From: Flavobacteriales bacterium
GTDB lineage: Bacteria; Bacteroidota; Bacteroidia; Flavobacteriales_D; Crocinitomicaceae
Reading direction: 5' to 3'
NCBI GenBank assembly: GCA_018883325.1
Contig: VEQH01000006.1
Coordinates: forward strand, 1 to 64,000
DNA length: 64,000 nt
The notes beneath the pieces were generated by a model. The model did no database searches. It was not told where the DNA came from and saw nothing but the letters and a program-made list of their open reading frames with translations. Numbering within the stretch: the stretch's first letter is position 1; the number at the start of each line of letters is the position of its first letter. This document shows, one piece after another, positions 48,525-56,940 of the stretch. Made by a program: the position numbers and the translations under genes.

Positions 48525-49385
48525 TTATAGTCTTGAAATAATTTCAGGGAGGAATTCATTAATTTTTGAAAATGCAAACCACTTTTTCCCTAAATCTTTT
48601 AGCGATGCTCCTATATGAAACAAATCCTGATTATCAATAATAATAAATCTGTCATGTGAAGATCTTAATGATTTAATTTCAATAGTTGGATATTGCTCAT
48701 TGTGTTTACGTAAATCAAGTTGCAATTGAGCATTCATTCGATTGCAATAAATAACAGCATTGCAATTTGGATTTCTCTTACTGAGCATTAAAAGTGTTGT
48801 TTCATCTATGTAGTTGTCAATTAGAATTATAGAACTTTTTGCGTTTTTGATTAATTCAGTAGCAAATACGTATGCATCAAATAATTGACCTTCGAAAAAA
48901 ATTCCTTTACTAGGTTTTAATAATTCTGGATCTAATGCATTGAGTAATTCATCTAATCTGTTGTCAAATTGAATTTGTGCCTTTTCAACATTCATTAATC
49001 GTTCTAGAAAATCATTTGTTTGGTTAAGACTGTGCCTCATTTTAACGAAAGCTCTAAAGATTGCTATACTAATTTGATTGGCTTTTTCACTTTTCAAAAC
49101 ACCAGAAAGCGCCGCAACTCCTTGTTCAGTAAAAACAAAAGGATTAGATCCTCCGAGTTGACTTTTGGAAGCTATCGCATTTTGCGATACCAACATCTCA
49201 ACTTCAGAATCACTTAATTGAAAAGTGAAATCTAAAGGAAAACGTTCTGGATTTCTTTTCAACTGCTCTCATAAACGAATTGGTTTTATTTCATAAAACA
49301 TCGCCAAATCTTTATCCATCATCACTTGAACGCCTCGAATAGTAAAGATTTTAGCTTGTAATTCTTCTTTAGTAATTAATTCCAT
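48525..49385 (-). pseudogene. ORF6N-PLD gene with an in-frame nonsense codon
   Basis: Starting from ATG 49385 the frame reads MELITKEELQAKIFTIRGVQ, then VMMDKDLAMFYEIKPIRL, and a TGA (49271-49269, codon 39), then EQLKRNPERFPLDFTFQL and a full ORF6N plus PLD-like C-terminus (HDRFIIID, HIGASLKDLGKKWFAFSKI). The stop falls where relatives have a polar residue (RL-x-EQ), fitting CGA or AGA to TGA. A TTG at 49262 gives 245 residues without the N-terminal part of the ORF6N domain. It is a relative of the gene at 40987. Confidence 0.75.
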
Positions 49386-49681
49386 TTCTTATATTTTCAC
49401 TTTAAGTTAGTGAAAAAACACATTTGAATCTATAGGATATGTAAATTTTTTAATGTAAATAATAAGACAGTTGCAAGACCCGCTACTTGTCGTTACTCTA
49501 TAAATTTAAAATCCTCATTTACAAGTGTAAATTCTGGGTTTAAATTTTTAGAAAGCCTAAATTATCGACTTTTGAAACGGTCTTAAAATATGGATTCATA
49601 AAAGCAATTTCAACCTTTTTTCTTCAGTAAATTGTTTGCTATTTTTCTTATAATTCATTATTAACCGAGTTTCTATTTTTT
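49386..49681. other. Gene-free A+T-rich interval
   Basis: Nothing coding was recognised between the ORF6N pseudogene and the tandem repeats. The stretch is A+T-rich with scattered stops in all frames; no promoter, terminator or RNA-like structure stood out. Confidence 0.4.
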
Positions 49682-49785
49682 GTTGACTGAGCTTCTCGTT
49701 TTATTATATAGTGCTTTGAGTTGTTGACTGAGGCTCTCGTTGTATTGTCTAGTGCTTGAGTTGTTGACTGAGGCTCTCGAAGTCA
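49682..49785. repeat. Tandem ~40-bp repeats with a TGAGxCTCTCG core
   Basis: Three copies of GTTGACTGAG(c/g)(c/t)TCTCG start at 49682, 49723 and 49763, spaced 41 and 40 bp, each preceded by TAGTGCTT(T)GAGTTG. The last ends GAAGTCACAAC, the last bases of the LytTR gene, and forms a short inverted repeat with GTTGTTGACT. This may help end the transcript of the regulator. Confidence 0.75.
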
Positions 49786-50526
49786 CAACTCATCCAGCAT
49801 TTTAATCACCTCAGCACGCTTGCGGGTAGAAACAGGAACCATTGTGCCATTTTGTAGAATTAAGTGACCGCCTTCGGATTTCACGAACTCACGAATGTAA
49901 CGCGCGTTGACCAAATGTGAATGGTGCACACGGAAAAATTTCTGCTCTGAAAGCAAATCTTCAAACTCTTTCAAAGTCTTTGTCACCACCATTTCTTTGT
50001 TGTCGGCAAAATAAAAAATCGTGTAATTTACGCTACTTTCACAGCGAACAATGTCGACAATCGACACAATGTGAATTTTATCTTGAGAATGCAAAGCCAA
50101 ACGCTCACTCGGTTTGTTGTGATTTTTCAAAGAATCGTTCAGTAACTTATATTTTGCTTGCTCATCGGTTTGCTGTTCTTTGAAACGAGCCAAAGCCTGC
50201 ATCAATTCATCTGGGTCAACAGGTTTCAGTAAATAATCAATTGCCGCATAACGAAAAGCCTTGATTGCGTGGGCATCTGAAGCTGTGATAAAAATAATCT
50301 TAAACGGAATTTCTGGAAGCATATCCAACAAATCAAAACCGCTACCGTCTTGCATTTGAATGTCTAAGAAAACAATATTCGGTTGAACTTTACGCAACAA
50401 TTTCGCACCTTCTACAACTCCACTCGCTTCACCAATTACTTCAATTTCAGGAGCGTATTCCTGCAAATCCCTTTTCAAAGTGTTGCGTGCTTGCTCAATG
50501 TCGTCTATCAGAATTGCTTTTATCAT
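49783..50526 (-). CDS. LytTR-family response regulator
   Basis: 247 residues. The receiver domain has Asp8/Asp9, phosphorylation site Asp55 (FLDIQM), Thr/Ser and Lys101 (DYLLKPV). The LytTR DNA-binding domain is at ~145-245 (CESSVNYTIFYF, FFRVHHSHLVNARYI, GTMVPVSTRKR). Usually paired with a 5TM or TPR-type histidine kinase, but no kinase gene is adjacent. Targets cannot be inferred. A TAATTTTG -7 element lies 10 nt before its ATG. Confidence 0.92.
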   Translation of the reverse strand: MIKAILIDDIEQARNTLKRDLQEYAPEIEVIGEASGVVEGAKLLRKVQPNIVFLDIQMQDGSGFDLLDMLPEIPFKIIFITASDAHAIKAFRYAAIDYLLKPVDPDELMQALARFKEQQTDEQAKYKLLNDSLKNHNKPSERLALHSQDKIHIVSIVDIVRCESSVNYTIFYFADNKEMVVTKTLKEFEDLLSEQKFFRVHHSHLVNARYIREFVKSEGGHLILQNGTMVPVSTRKRAEVIKMLDEL

Positions 50527-50536
50527 TGTTTTAAAA

Positions 50537-50544
50537 CAAAATTA
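50537..50544 (-). promoter_or_regulatory. Promoter -7 element of the LytTR gene
   Basis: On the minus strand TAATTTTG fits TAnnTTTG and ends 10 nt before the ATG. Confidence 0.45.
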
Positions 50545-50587
50545 ATGTTTAAAACCAAAGGTTGATATGCAACTGAAAAGTCAAGAA

Positions 50588-50839
50588 TTAACCTTGTTTT
50601 GCTGGGCTGAAAAAACCCTTTAGAAAACCAAAGATTTGTTTTCTGAATAAAAATAGAAGCAACAAATAAGGAATAATCATTAAATATAAAATTCCAGAAT
50701 TGATGTTTGTTCCAAAACTTGCTTCATCAACCTCACTACCTTGTTTTGCTAAAAGTTTACATTGCGAACATCCTTGGGCAAAAATAGTTGAAGCTTGAAA
50801 AAATACAAGAACAAAAAGGAGAATGAGTTTATGCTTCAT
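50588..50839 (-). CDS. Small CxxC-containing membrane protein
   Basis: 83 residues: a signal peptide (MKHKLILLFVLVFFQASTIFA) then QGCSQCKLLAKQG, whose CSQC could be a redox or metal site. Then ~20 polar residues and one transmembrane helix (ILYLMIIPYLLLLFLF), ending in a basic tail. Similar short proteins are widespread in Bacteroidota but uncharacterised. It may be co-regulated with the LytTR gene, lying 61 bp upstream on the same strand, though it has its own promoter. Confidence 0.75.
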   Translation of the reverse strand: MKHKLILLFVLVFFQASTIFAQGCSQCKLLAKQGSEVDEASFGTNINSGILYLMIIPYLLLLFLFRKQIFGFLKGFFSPAKQG

Positions 50840-50857
50840 AGCGAAAAATTACGTTTA

Positions 50858-50865
50858 CAAAGTTA
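50858..50865 (-). promoter_or_regulatory. Promoter -7 element of the CxxC protein gene
   Basis: TAACTTTG on the minus strand fits TAnnTTTG exactly, 18 nt before the ATG at 50839. Confidence 0.5.
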
Positions 50866-50946
50866 CGATTAAGAATGTATGATTGTTCAATTAAAAATTG
50901 AAAATATTCACTCATTTCAAAGAATCGATTTATTGTTTTCAATGAT

Positions 50947-50954
50947 TACTTTTG
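50947..50954 (+). promoter_or_regulatory. Promoter -7 element of the TPR lipoprotein gene
   Basis: TACTTTTG fits TAnnTTTG and ends 4 nt before the ATG at 50959, the same leaderless-like spacing as at galE and ispD. Confidence 0.55.
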
Positions 50955-50958
50955 TGCT

Positions 50959-51963
50959 ATGCGTTATTTTATAAGTTTATTGCTTTTTGTTGCCCTTGTT
51001 TTTCAATCTTGTGAGGATAAAAAACCAAAAAAAATTGAACTCAACAGAGCCAATCTTGATAGTTTAATAAAAATCTTTCCCGACAGTATTTCGCTATTGG
51101 TGAAACGAGGAAACTTATTGTTTGATGAATTATTGTACGAAGAAGCAATGGCTGATGCGGCGCGTGCTTATCGTTTGGATAGCAATCGAACAGAATGCCG
51201 CGTGTTGTATGCTGAAGCTTTAATTAACAGTCCAAAAAGAAGTGTTGACGATTTGTTTACAGCACACAAAATTTACAAGAAAATTGTAAAAAAAGAACCT
51301 AAAAATGTGGAAGCATTAGTGGGTTTAGCAAATACATTTTCGATGTTTGAAGATTACGAAAACTCATTCAAATACATCAATCAAGCATTGAGAATCAATC
51401 CAAGATATAGAGATGCTTATGTGTTGAAAGGAACAAACTATCGCAATCAAGGTAATTTTAAATTGGCTGTATCTTCTTATGAAACGGCTGTTCAACAAGA
51501 TCCAAAATTTTATGGCGGATATTTGATGCTTGGCGCACTTTATCAATTTAAAGAAGACCCAATTTGCATTGAATATTATACCACAGCTTATAAAATTCAG
51601 CCTAAAAATCTAGACGTAATTTATTCGCTTGCTTACGCAAAACAATTGTTTGGAAAAGAAAATGCTGCAAGCGCTTTGTATCGAAAAATGATTCGTTTAG
51701 ATAGTACTTATCACGAAGCTTATTTTCAATTGGGTTATATGAAACAATTCACGACAATGGAGTTGGATTCAGCATTGTTTTTCTATGAAAAAGCAACGGA
51801 GGTACAACCTAAACACATTGAGTCCTACCACAATATGGGATTGATTTATGAAGATAAAAAAGACATCACAAACGCCTTGTTTTCTTACGCTAAAGTGTTG
51901 AAAATTAATCCTGAATTTGAATTAACAAAAGAGCGTGTTGAAATCCTTAAAAAGAAAAGGTGA
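50959..51963 (+). CDS. TPR-repeat lipoprotein
   Basis: 334 residues with a lipoprotein signal (lipobox VFQSC, Cys18). Residues ~45-330 form about seven tetratricopeptide repeats (e.g. AYVLKGTNYRNQGNFKLAVSSYETAVQQDPKFYG, shown in part). It is probably a periplasmic or outer-membrane scaffold in protein complexes. The stop overlaps the next gene start (GTGA), so they are translationally coupled. Confidence 0.85.
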   Translation: MRYFISLLLFVALVFQSCEDKKPKKIELNRANLDSLIKIFPDSISLLVKRGNLLFDELLYEEAMADAARAYRLDSNRTECRVLYAEALINSPKRSVDDLFTAHKIYKKIVKKEPKNVEALVGLANTFSMFEDYENSFKYINQALRINPRYRDAYVLKGTNYRNQGNFKLAVSSYETAVQQDPKFYGGYLMLGALYQFKEDPICIEYYTTAYKIQPKNLDVIYSLAYAKQLFGKENAASALYRKMIRLDSTYHEAYFQLGYMKQFTTMELDSALFFYEKATEVQPKHIESYHNMGLIYEDKKDITNALFSYAKVLKINPEFELTKERVEILKKKR

Positions 51964-52523
51964 ACCGAGTTGAGAAAATTAGCGCATTAATTGGTGATGT
52001 TGCTCTGCCTTTGATGGGTTATTTCCTTTGGAACTGGAATTTGTATTTTATTTTACTGTTTTTTCTTTTGGATCAACTGGCAAGAGTGGTTTTATTACCT
52101 TGGCGAATGAAGTTGACAGATTTTGATTCTTCAGAAAAAAGAATTCAATTGTTGAAAGCAACTTTTTTACTACTTACAGAAGTAATTGTTATTCATGCGG
52201 TAATTTATTTTCAGCGTCCCTCAATTGATTTTTTAGCGGAATTTGGTCAGTTTTTCCACTACAAAGACATGGGAATTGAGCAAGGATATATTTTGTTTCC
52301 TTTGGTTTTCTTAGGTGAATGGATGCGCATAAAAAATGAGTTGAAATTTAATATCGTTGGTCAAAAGCAAAAAATGCTTTTAGCTAAATCATTGAAAAAT
52401 GCCTTTATACGAATTTCATTTTTCGCATTGATTTTAGGTGTTTTGACCTTTGTTTTTCTTCCCGAATGGTTGATTGTTTTTCCCTTCTTGGCTGTTGTTT
52501 CCCTATTGGTTTTTTGGGATTGA
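51960..52523 (+). CDS. Multi-pass membrane protein, unknown function
   Basis: 187 residues from a GTG start overlapping the previous stop. About five transmembrane helices (approximately 10-35, 38-55, 63-82, 105-125, 143-185). No domain is recognised with certainty; the NWNLYFILLFFLLDQLARVV layout recalls DUF6498-type proteins. The link with the TPR lipoprotein suggests a shared envelope role (inference). Confidence 0.75.
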   Translation: MNRVEKISALIGDVALPLMGYFLWNWNLYFILLFFLLDQLARVVLLPWRMKLTDFDSSEKRIQLLKATFLLLTEVIVIHAVIYFQRPSIDFLAEFGQFFHYKDMGIEQGYILFPLVFLGEWMRIKNELKFNIVGQKQKMLLAKSLKNAFIRISFFALILGVLTFVFLPEWLIVFPFLAVVSLLVFWD

Positions 52524-52597
52524 GCGACGTTAATCCGCAGCCATAACTCCATAAAAAACACCACTTATGGCTGATAATCTTCCTTAGATTCGCTCAA
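52520..52597. repeat. Inverted repeat between a membrane protein gene and the aldehyde dehydrogenase gene
   Basis: TTGAGCG (52520-52526) faces CGCTCAA (52591-52597), with CAGCCATAA (52538-52546) and TTATGGCTG (52565-52573) inside. The arms could form a long hairpin at the gene end; a T tract is lacking. An AACCTGAGTT sequence at ~52609, like the tip of the foldback repeats, follows. Confidence 0.6.
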
Positions 52598-52726
52598 GCG
52601 ATGTTAAAAACCTGAGTTTTGATTAATATCGATAGAATGCGTTAGGAAAAAAACTGAAGAATTATACTCCAGTTCTAAACCCAATAATTCATTTCTTTTC
52701 GTCAATTTTGTAGAAGAATATACAAC

Positions 52727-54169
52727 ATGGAAAAACTACAAAATTTCATCGATGGAGCTTATGTTGCGCCCAAAAATGGATTATACATCGACAATTATGA
52801 ACCAGCAACTGGACAAATTTATTCGTGGATTCCAGATTCAGACGCTGATGATGTGGAACTTGCGGTAAATGCTGCTGAAAAAGCATTTCCTATTTGGTCA
52901 AAAATGTCAATTGAAAAACGAAGTGAAATTCTTGTAAAACTTTCTGAAGGAATTCAAAATCACATGGATGAGTTTGTGAAAGCTGAAAGTAAAGATAATG
53001 GAAAGCCAATTTCGCTCGCAGCACACGTTGACATTCCACGAGCGGTTTCAAATTTTCATTTTTTCGCAACCGCCATTCTTCATTTCGCCTCTGAATCGCA
53101 TTACATGGAAGGTGTTGGTGTAAATTATACAACGCGAAAACCAATTGGAATTGTGGGTTGTATTTCTCCATGGAATTTGCCTTTGTATTTATTTTCTTGG
53201 AAAATAGCTCCTGCTTTAGCTGCCGGAAATTGCGTCATTGCGAAACCTTCAGAGGTTACTCCTTACACTGCCTATTTGTTGGGGAAAATTGCGCAAGAAG
53301 CAGGAATGCCAGCTGGCGTTTTAAATATTCTTCACGGAACAGGGCCGAAAGTTGGTGATGCAATTGTTAAACACCCAAAAATCAAAGCGATTTCTTTCAC
53401 CGGTGGAACAAAAACAGGCGAATATATTTCCAGAACTGCTGGACCAATGTTTAAAAAACTTTCTTTGGAGTTGGGTGGTAAAAATCCAAACATCATTTTT
53501 GCAGATTGCGATTTTGAGGATATGTTGAGTACAACGATTCGTTCCTCGTTTGCCAATCAAGGTCAAATTTGTTTGTGTGGTTCACGCATTTTTGTGGAAC
53601 GCTCGCTTTATCCAAAATTCAAGGAAGCATTTGTCGCTAAAGTTTCTAAATCAAAAGTTTCGTTTCCAGAAGATCCTGAAGCAAAACTCGCAGCTGTTGT
53701 TTCCGAATCGCACATGGAAAAAATATTATCCTATATCGAATTAGCCAAACAAGAAGGAGGAACTGTTTTAACAGGTGGAAAACGTGTTTTTTTAGATGCA
53801 CCTTACGACAAAGGGTATTACATCGAACCCACAGTGATTGAAGGTTTAAACTATGATTGTCGAACAAACCAAGAAGAAATTTTTGGACCTGTGGTAACAA
53901 TCACACCTTTCGACACAGAAGAAGAAGCTTTAATGATGGCAAATTCAACGGATTATGGTTTGGCAGGAACAATTTGGACATCGGATTTGAAACGAGCGCA
54001 CCGCGTTGCAGATAATTTACAGTCAGGAATTGTTTGGGTTAATGCGTGGCTGGTACGCGATTTAAGAACTCCTTTTGGAGGCGTAAAAGCTTCTGGAGTT
54101 GGTCGTGAAGGAGGTTGGGAAGCATTGCGATTTTTCACAGAAGCAAAAAATATCTTCATTAAATACTAA
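52727..54169 (+). CDS. Aldehyde dehydrogenase (ALDH8/2-hydroxymuconic semialdehyde-like)
   Basis: 480 residues; oxidises an aldehyde with NAD(P). Catalytic Cys282 (GQICLCGSR) and general base Glu248 (LELGGKNPN), Asn150 (SPWNLP) are intact, and the C-terminal PFGGVKASGVGREGG is typical. The GQ.CLC.SR signature and EVTPYTAYLL fit ALDH8/2-hydroxymuconic or aminomuconic semialdehyde dehydrogenases, but no catabolic partner genes are adjacent. A general detoxification role is possible. It precedes the GH16 gene by 5 bp. Confidence 0.9.
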   Translation: MEKLQNFIDGAYVAPKNGLYIDNYEPATGQIYSWIPDSDADDVELAVNAAEKAFPIWSKMSIEKRSEILVKLSEGIQNHMDEFVKAESKDNGKPISLAAHVDIPRAVSNFHFFATAILHFASESHYMEGVGVNYTTRKPIGIVGCISPWNLPLYLFSWKIAPALAAGNCVIAKPSEVTPYTAYLLGKIAQEAGMPAGVLNILHGTGPKVGDAIVKHPKIKAISFTGGTKTGEYISRTAGPMFKKLSLELGGKNPNIIFADCDFEDMLSTTIRSSFANQGQICLCGSRIFVERSLYPKFKEAFVAKVSKSKVSFPEDPEAKLAAVVSESHMEKILSYIELAKQEGGTVLTGGKRVFLDAPYDKGYYIEPTVIEGLNYDCRTNQEEIFGPVVTITPFDTEEEALMMANSTDYGLAGTIWTSDLKRAHRVADNLQSGIVWVNAWLVRDLRTPFGGVKASGVGREGGWEALRFFTEAKNIFIKY

Positions 54170-54174
54170 GTAAT

Positions 54175-55398
54175 ATGCGTTTACTTTCTCTTTTTGTATT
54201 GTCAAGTTTCAGCCTATTTGGACAGTTACAACCCATTTTATGGCATGTAAAAACCGACACGATTGAACGCTGGAATTATCATTTTGGCGACGAGTTTTCA
54301 AGCACAACTTTAGACAAAGAAAAATGGTTCGACACTTATTCTTGGGGTGGTTTACTTACAAAGTACCGTATTTATTCAGATCCTAAAATGGTTGTTCCAC
54401 ACGAAGGATTTTTAAGTTTAAAAGCAGATACGACAAGCGAGTGGCGAACTTTTCAAGAATGGATGATTGATAAAGAAGGTGCAAAAAGTGAAGGTGTTGA
54501 AATCAAAAATAATTCTTTGCAACTTAAGTATTTGAACTCATGTATTTGGAGTAAACAAGATTTTAAATACGGTTATTTTGAATGTCGCTGCAAAGCTCCA
54601 TCTGGTAAAGGATTGTGGCCTGCGTTTTGGCTCTTTGGTCAGAATAACAAGGACGAAATTGATTTCATGGAAATGAAAGGTGAGAAAGAATATGAAACGC
54701 ATATTGATGTTCATGTTCCAGATAAATCGGATAAAATACCTGGATTTCTTGGAATCAAGCAAGATTGGGGCGGCTGGGTGAAAACAGAACAAAAATTAAC
54801 GGACGAGTGGGTTGTTTTTTCTGGAATTTGGAAACCAGGGTCTTTGATTTATTACGTTAATGGCGTTCCCGTTTCGCATTTCAAAGGTGATTTTGCAACC
54901 TCAATGAACGTTATTGCTAATCTTGCAAATGCAGTTGACAATGGCCCTTTTAAACCAGGCCCAGACGAAAACACGCAATTTCCAAATGAATTTTTGGTTG
55001 ACTACATTCGTATTTGGAAATCAAATGACGATCCGAGTATATCAAGAGCACCCAAAATACTTGTTAGAGACGAAAACAAAGTGATGGCAAGTTCATCAAT
55101 TCCAGAAACCAAAATCAAAAAGAAAATTGGCTTGGTTTACGACAATAAGCTTTTCAAAAAGGAAATTGGATTCGTTGGATTAATTCCTGTTGGTGAGCGT
55201 CAATATCAAATTCAAGTCAATGGTGCAAAATTGAAAAACACAAGAATTAGCGTAATTGATAGCTCAGGAAAAACGGTACAAGAAATTGTATTAACCTCGC
55301 AATACTCAATTGTTAACCTCAGTTCACTCAGAAAAGGAGATTATACTTTAGAGTTAAACTGTAATGGTTTAAAACAGCAGGTTTCGATTGTTTTGTAG
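54175..55398 (+). CDS. Glycoside hydrolase family 16, secreted
   Basis: 407 residues with a short signal (MRLLSLFVLSSFSLFG). The GH16 beta-sandwich lies at ~30-285 with catalytic EIDFME (Glu161, Asp163, Glu166), preceded by WPAFWLFG. Family members cleave beta-1,3/1,4 linked glucans or galactans (laminarin, agar); the specific substrate cannot be told. The last ~80 residues (KNTRISVIDSSGKTVQE..., KGDYTLEL) look like a T9SS type A domain, so the enzyme is probably surface-associated. It follows the ALDH gene by 5 bp. Confidence 0.88.
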   Translation: MRLLSLFVLSSFSLFGQLQPILWHVKTDTIERWNYHFGDEFSSTTLDKEKWFDTYSWGGLLTKYRIYSDPKMVVPHEGFLSLKADTTSEWRTFQEWMIDKEGAKSEGVEIKNNSLQLKYLNSCIWSKQDFKYGYFECRCKAPSGKGLWPAFWLFGQNNKDEIDFMEMKGEKEYETHIDVHVPDKSDKIPGFLGIKQDWGGWVKTEQKLTDEWVVFSGIWKPGSLIYYVNGVPVSHFKGDFATSMNVIANLANAVDNGPFKPGPDENTQFPNEFLVDYIRIWKSNDDPSISRAPKILVRDENKVMASSSIPETKIKKKIGLVYDNKLFKKEIGFVGLIPVGERQYQIQVNGAKLKNTRISVIDSSGKTVQEIVLTSQYSIVNLSSLRKGDYTLELNCNGLKQQVSIVL

Positions 55399-55442
55399 GT
55401 GCAAGCCTAAAAGACGACACAACAAGAATTAATGACAGTATA

Positions 55443-55480
55443 AAAATAGAGACACAAAGCTAACTCTATTCTATTTTTTA
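55443..55480 (+). terminator. Probable terminator after the GH16 gene
   Basis: Stem AATAGAG / CTCTATT with a 12-nt loop and a CTATTTTTT tail. Confidence 0.55.
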
Positions 55481-55498
55481 ATAAATTGCTACTTTTTT

Positions 55499-55996
55499 AT
55501 GAAGACATTATCACTTCTATATTTTATTTTATTTCTTTCTACAACTTGGACAACTTACAAAGATGTTGAGGGGAGGTTTGAAATCCTTATTCCTATGACA
55601 CCAACTATTAAAACTTATAAAGTTAGCAGTGAGTATGGAATGATTGAATCAAAAGCTCTAATTATGTTTTCTGAATCTAGCAAAAATCAGTATTTATTTG
55701 GATATGCTGATTATCCATTAAAGGAATCAGACAACCTAGATGACTTTTTTTATTCTCGGATTATGGGCTCTGTAGATAATGTTCATGGTAAACTATTAAA
55801 TGAAGAAATTATAAAATACAAAAACTATCCTGGTAGAAAAATTAGAGTGCTTTGGAAAAATGGAGAACTTGTAAATAATGCTATATTTTACCTTATAAAC
55901 AAGCGTCTCTTCTATTTACAAGTAACTACTTCAACTAGCAATGATTTTAATAGTGATATTTATAAATTTCTTAACTCATTTAAACACATAGAATAG
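55499..55996 (+). CDS. Exported protein of unknown function (possibly DUF1795/PsbP-like)
   Basis: 165 residues with a signal-like start (MKTLSLLYFILFLSTTWT). The mature part contains YKDVEGRFEILIPMTP, EYGMIESKALIMFSES, DYPLKESD, YPGRKIRVLWKNG and FYLINKRLFYLQVTT. The FSVxxP...Y...GRxxR...LYxLxV layout resembles PsbP/DUF1795 proteins, but I cannot confirm the family. It starts a run of small unknown genes leading to a J-domain protein. Confidence 0.65.
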   Translation: MKTLSLLYFILFLSTTWTTYKDVEGRFEILIPMTPTIKTYKVSSEYGMIESKALIMFSESSKNQYLFGYADYPLKESDNLDDFFYSRIMGSVDNVHGKLLNEEIIKYKNYPGRKIRVLWKNGELVNNAIFYLINKRLFYLQVTTSTSNDFNSDIYKFLNSFKHIE

Positions 55997-56015
55997 AAAA
56001 TAAAAAACAAGCGAT

Positions 56016-56150
56016 ATGAAAATAATTGAAATACAACAAGCAGGATTAGGGATTTTTGGATGGCTTATAGTTGTCGTAGCAGGAACATTTATTTGGAACA
56101 TGATTACAAAGAAAGAGGAGGACAAACCTGATAATGAGAACAAAGAATAG
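56016..56150 (+). CDS. 44-residue single-pass membrane protein
   Basis: ATG 56016 to TAG 56148-56150. It has one transmembrane helix (GLGIFGWLIVVVAGTFIW) preceded by a short MKIIEIQQA and followed by a charged tail (MITKKEEDKPDNENKE). The composition and position in the same strand run of genes, 19 bp after the previous stop, support a real gene. Unknown function. Confidence 0.55.
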   Translation: MKIIEIQQAGLGIFGWLIVVVAGTFIWNMITKKEEDKPDNENKE

Positions 56151-56197
56151 GGTTAGTTATTAATTCCTTTTTTTAAAAACATTAACTTAACAATCAT

Positions 56198-56398
56198 ATG
56201 AGAAAAATTGCAAAAATCGTTCTAACGTTTCTTGTGCTGATAATAGCTACACCAATGTTCGAAATTGCCAAAACAAACCCAATTTTAAAATTAACTCTTC
56301 TTGCGGGAATTGTGGCGGGAATTACAGCGATATGGAAGTATAATCCAAATAAGGATGAAAAAAATAAAAATGACAATTGCAACTTGGATAAAACCTAA
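56198..56398 (+). CDS. Small hydrophobic membrane protein
   Basis: 66 residues with two predicted transmembrane helices (about 6-21 and 30-46) and a polar basic-acidic tail (KYNPNKDEKNKNDNCNLDKT). It lies 5 bp before the J-domain gene. Function unknown. Confidence 0.6.
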   Translation: MRKIAKIVLTFLVLIIATPMFEIAKTNPILKLTLLAGIVAGITAIWKYNPNKDEKNKNDNCNLDKT

Positions 56399-56403
56399 AA
56401 AAT

Positions 56404-56901
56404 ATGTTTAAGGATTATTACTCCATTCTCGAAGTTGATGAAAATGTATCTCAAAATGATTTAAAACTTGCATTCAAAAAACAAGCTCTAAAATGGCATC
56501 CAGATAGAAATTCTGGAGTTGACTCAACGATTCAGATGCAAAACATTAATGAAGCTTACCTTATTTTAAAAGATAATGAAGCAAGGTCAAGATATGATAA
56601 AGAATATCGTCGTTACAAGGAGTTCGAAAAAATCAATAAAAGAAGTAAAGAATCAAATAAAAATGAAAATACATCCTCACAAAATGAATTTCAACCAGAC
56701 GATGAAATTCTAAAAAAATGGATGAATAATGCAAAAAAACAAGCAGTAGACTTGGCTAGAGAAACTATTAAAGAATTTAAAGGAATAACTGAAGTTGGTG
56801 TCAAGGAAGCTGTTAAAGGTGCAGGCAATCAGTTTATTTATCAAATCTTGGCAGGATTATTATTTGTAATTGTTTTAGGACTTTCGAAAAGTTGTAGTTA
56901 A
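56404..56901 (+). CDS. Membrane-anchored J-domain protein
   Basis: 165 residues. A J domain at ~3-65 has the HPD motif (WHPDRN, His32-Asp34) and would stimulate Hsp70/DnaK ATPase. A lysine/glutamate-rich coiled linker (~65-130) leads to one C-terminal transmembrane helix (IYQILAGLLFVIVLG). It is not DnaJ proper: G/F and zinc-finger regions are missing. The tail-anchored layout puts the J domain on the cytoplasmic face, so it could recruit DnaK to a membrane substrate, possibly one of the small neighbouring proteins. Confidence 0.85.
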   Translation: MFKDYYSILEVDENVSQNDLKLAFKKQALKWHPDRNSGVDSTIQMQNINEAYLILKDNEARSRYDKEYRRYKEFEKINKRSKESNKNENTSSQNEFQPDDEILKKWMNNAKKQAVDLARETIKEFKGITEVGVKEAVKGAGNQFIYQILAGLLFVIVLGLSKSCS

Positions 56902-56940
56902 CTGAAAAAATTAATAACTTAAAATTAAGTAATAAACCAA

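Noticed and set aside
49386-49681. A further pseudogene or RNA gene in the A+T-rich gap
   Set aside because: No frame or hairpin with convincing conservation could be recognised.
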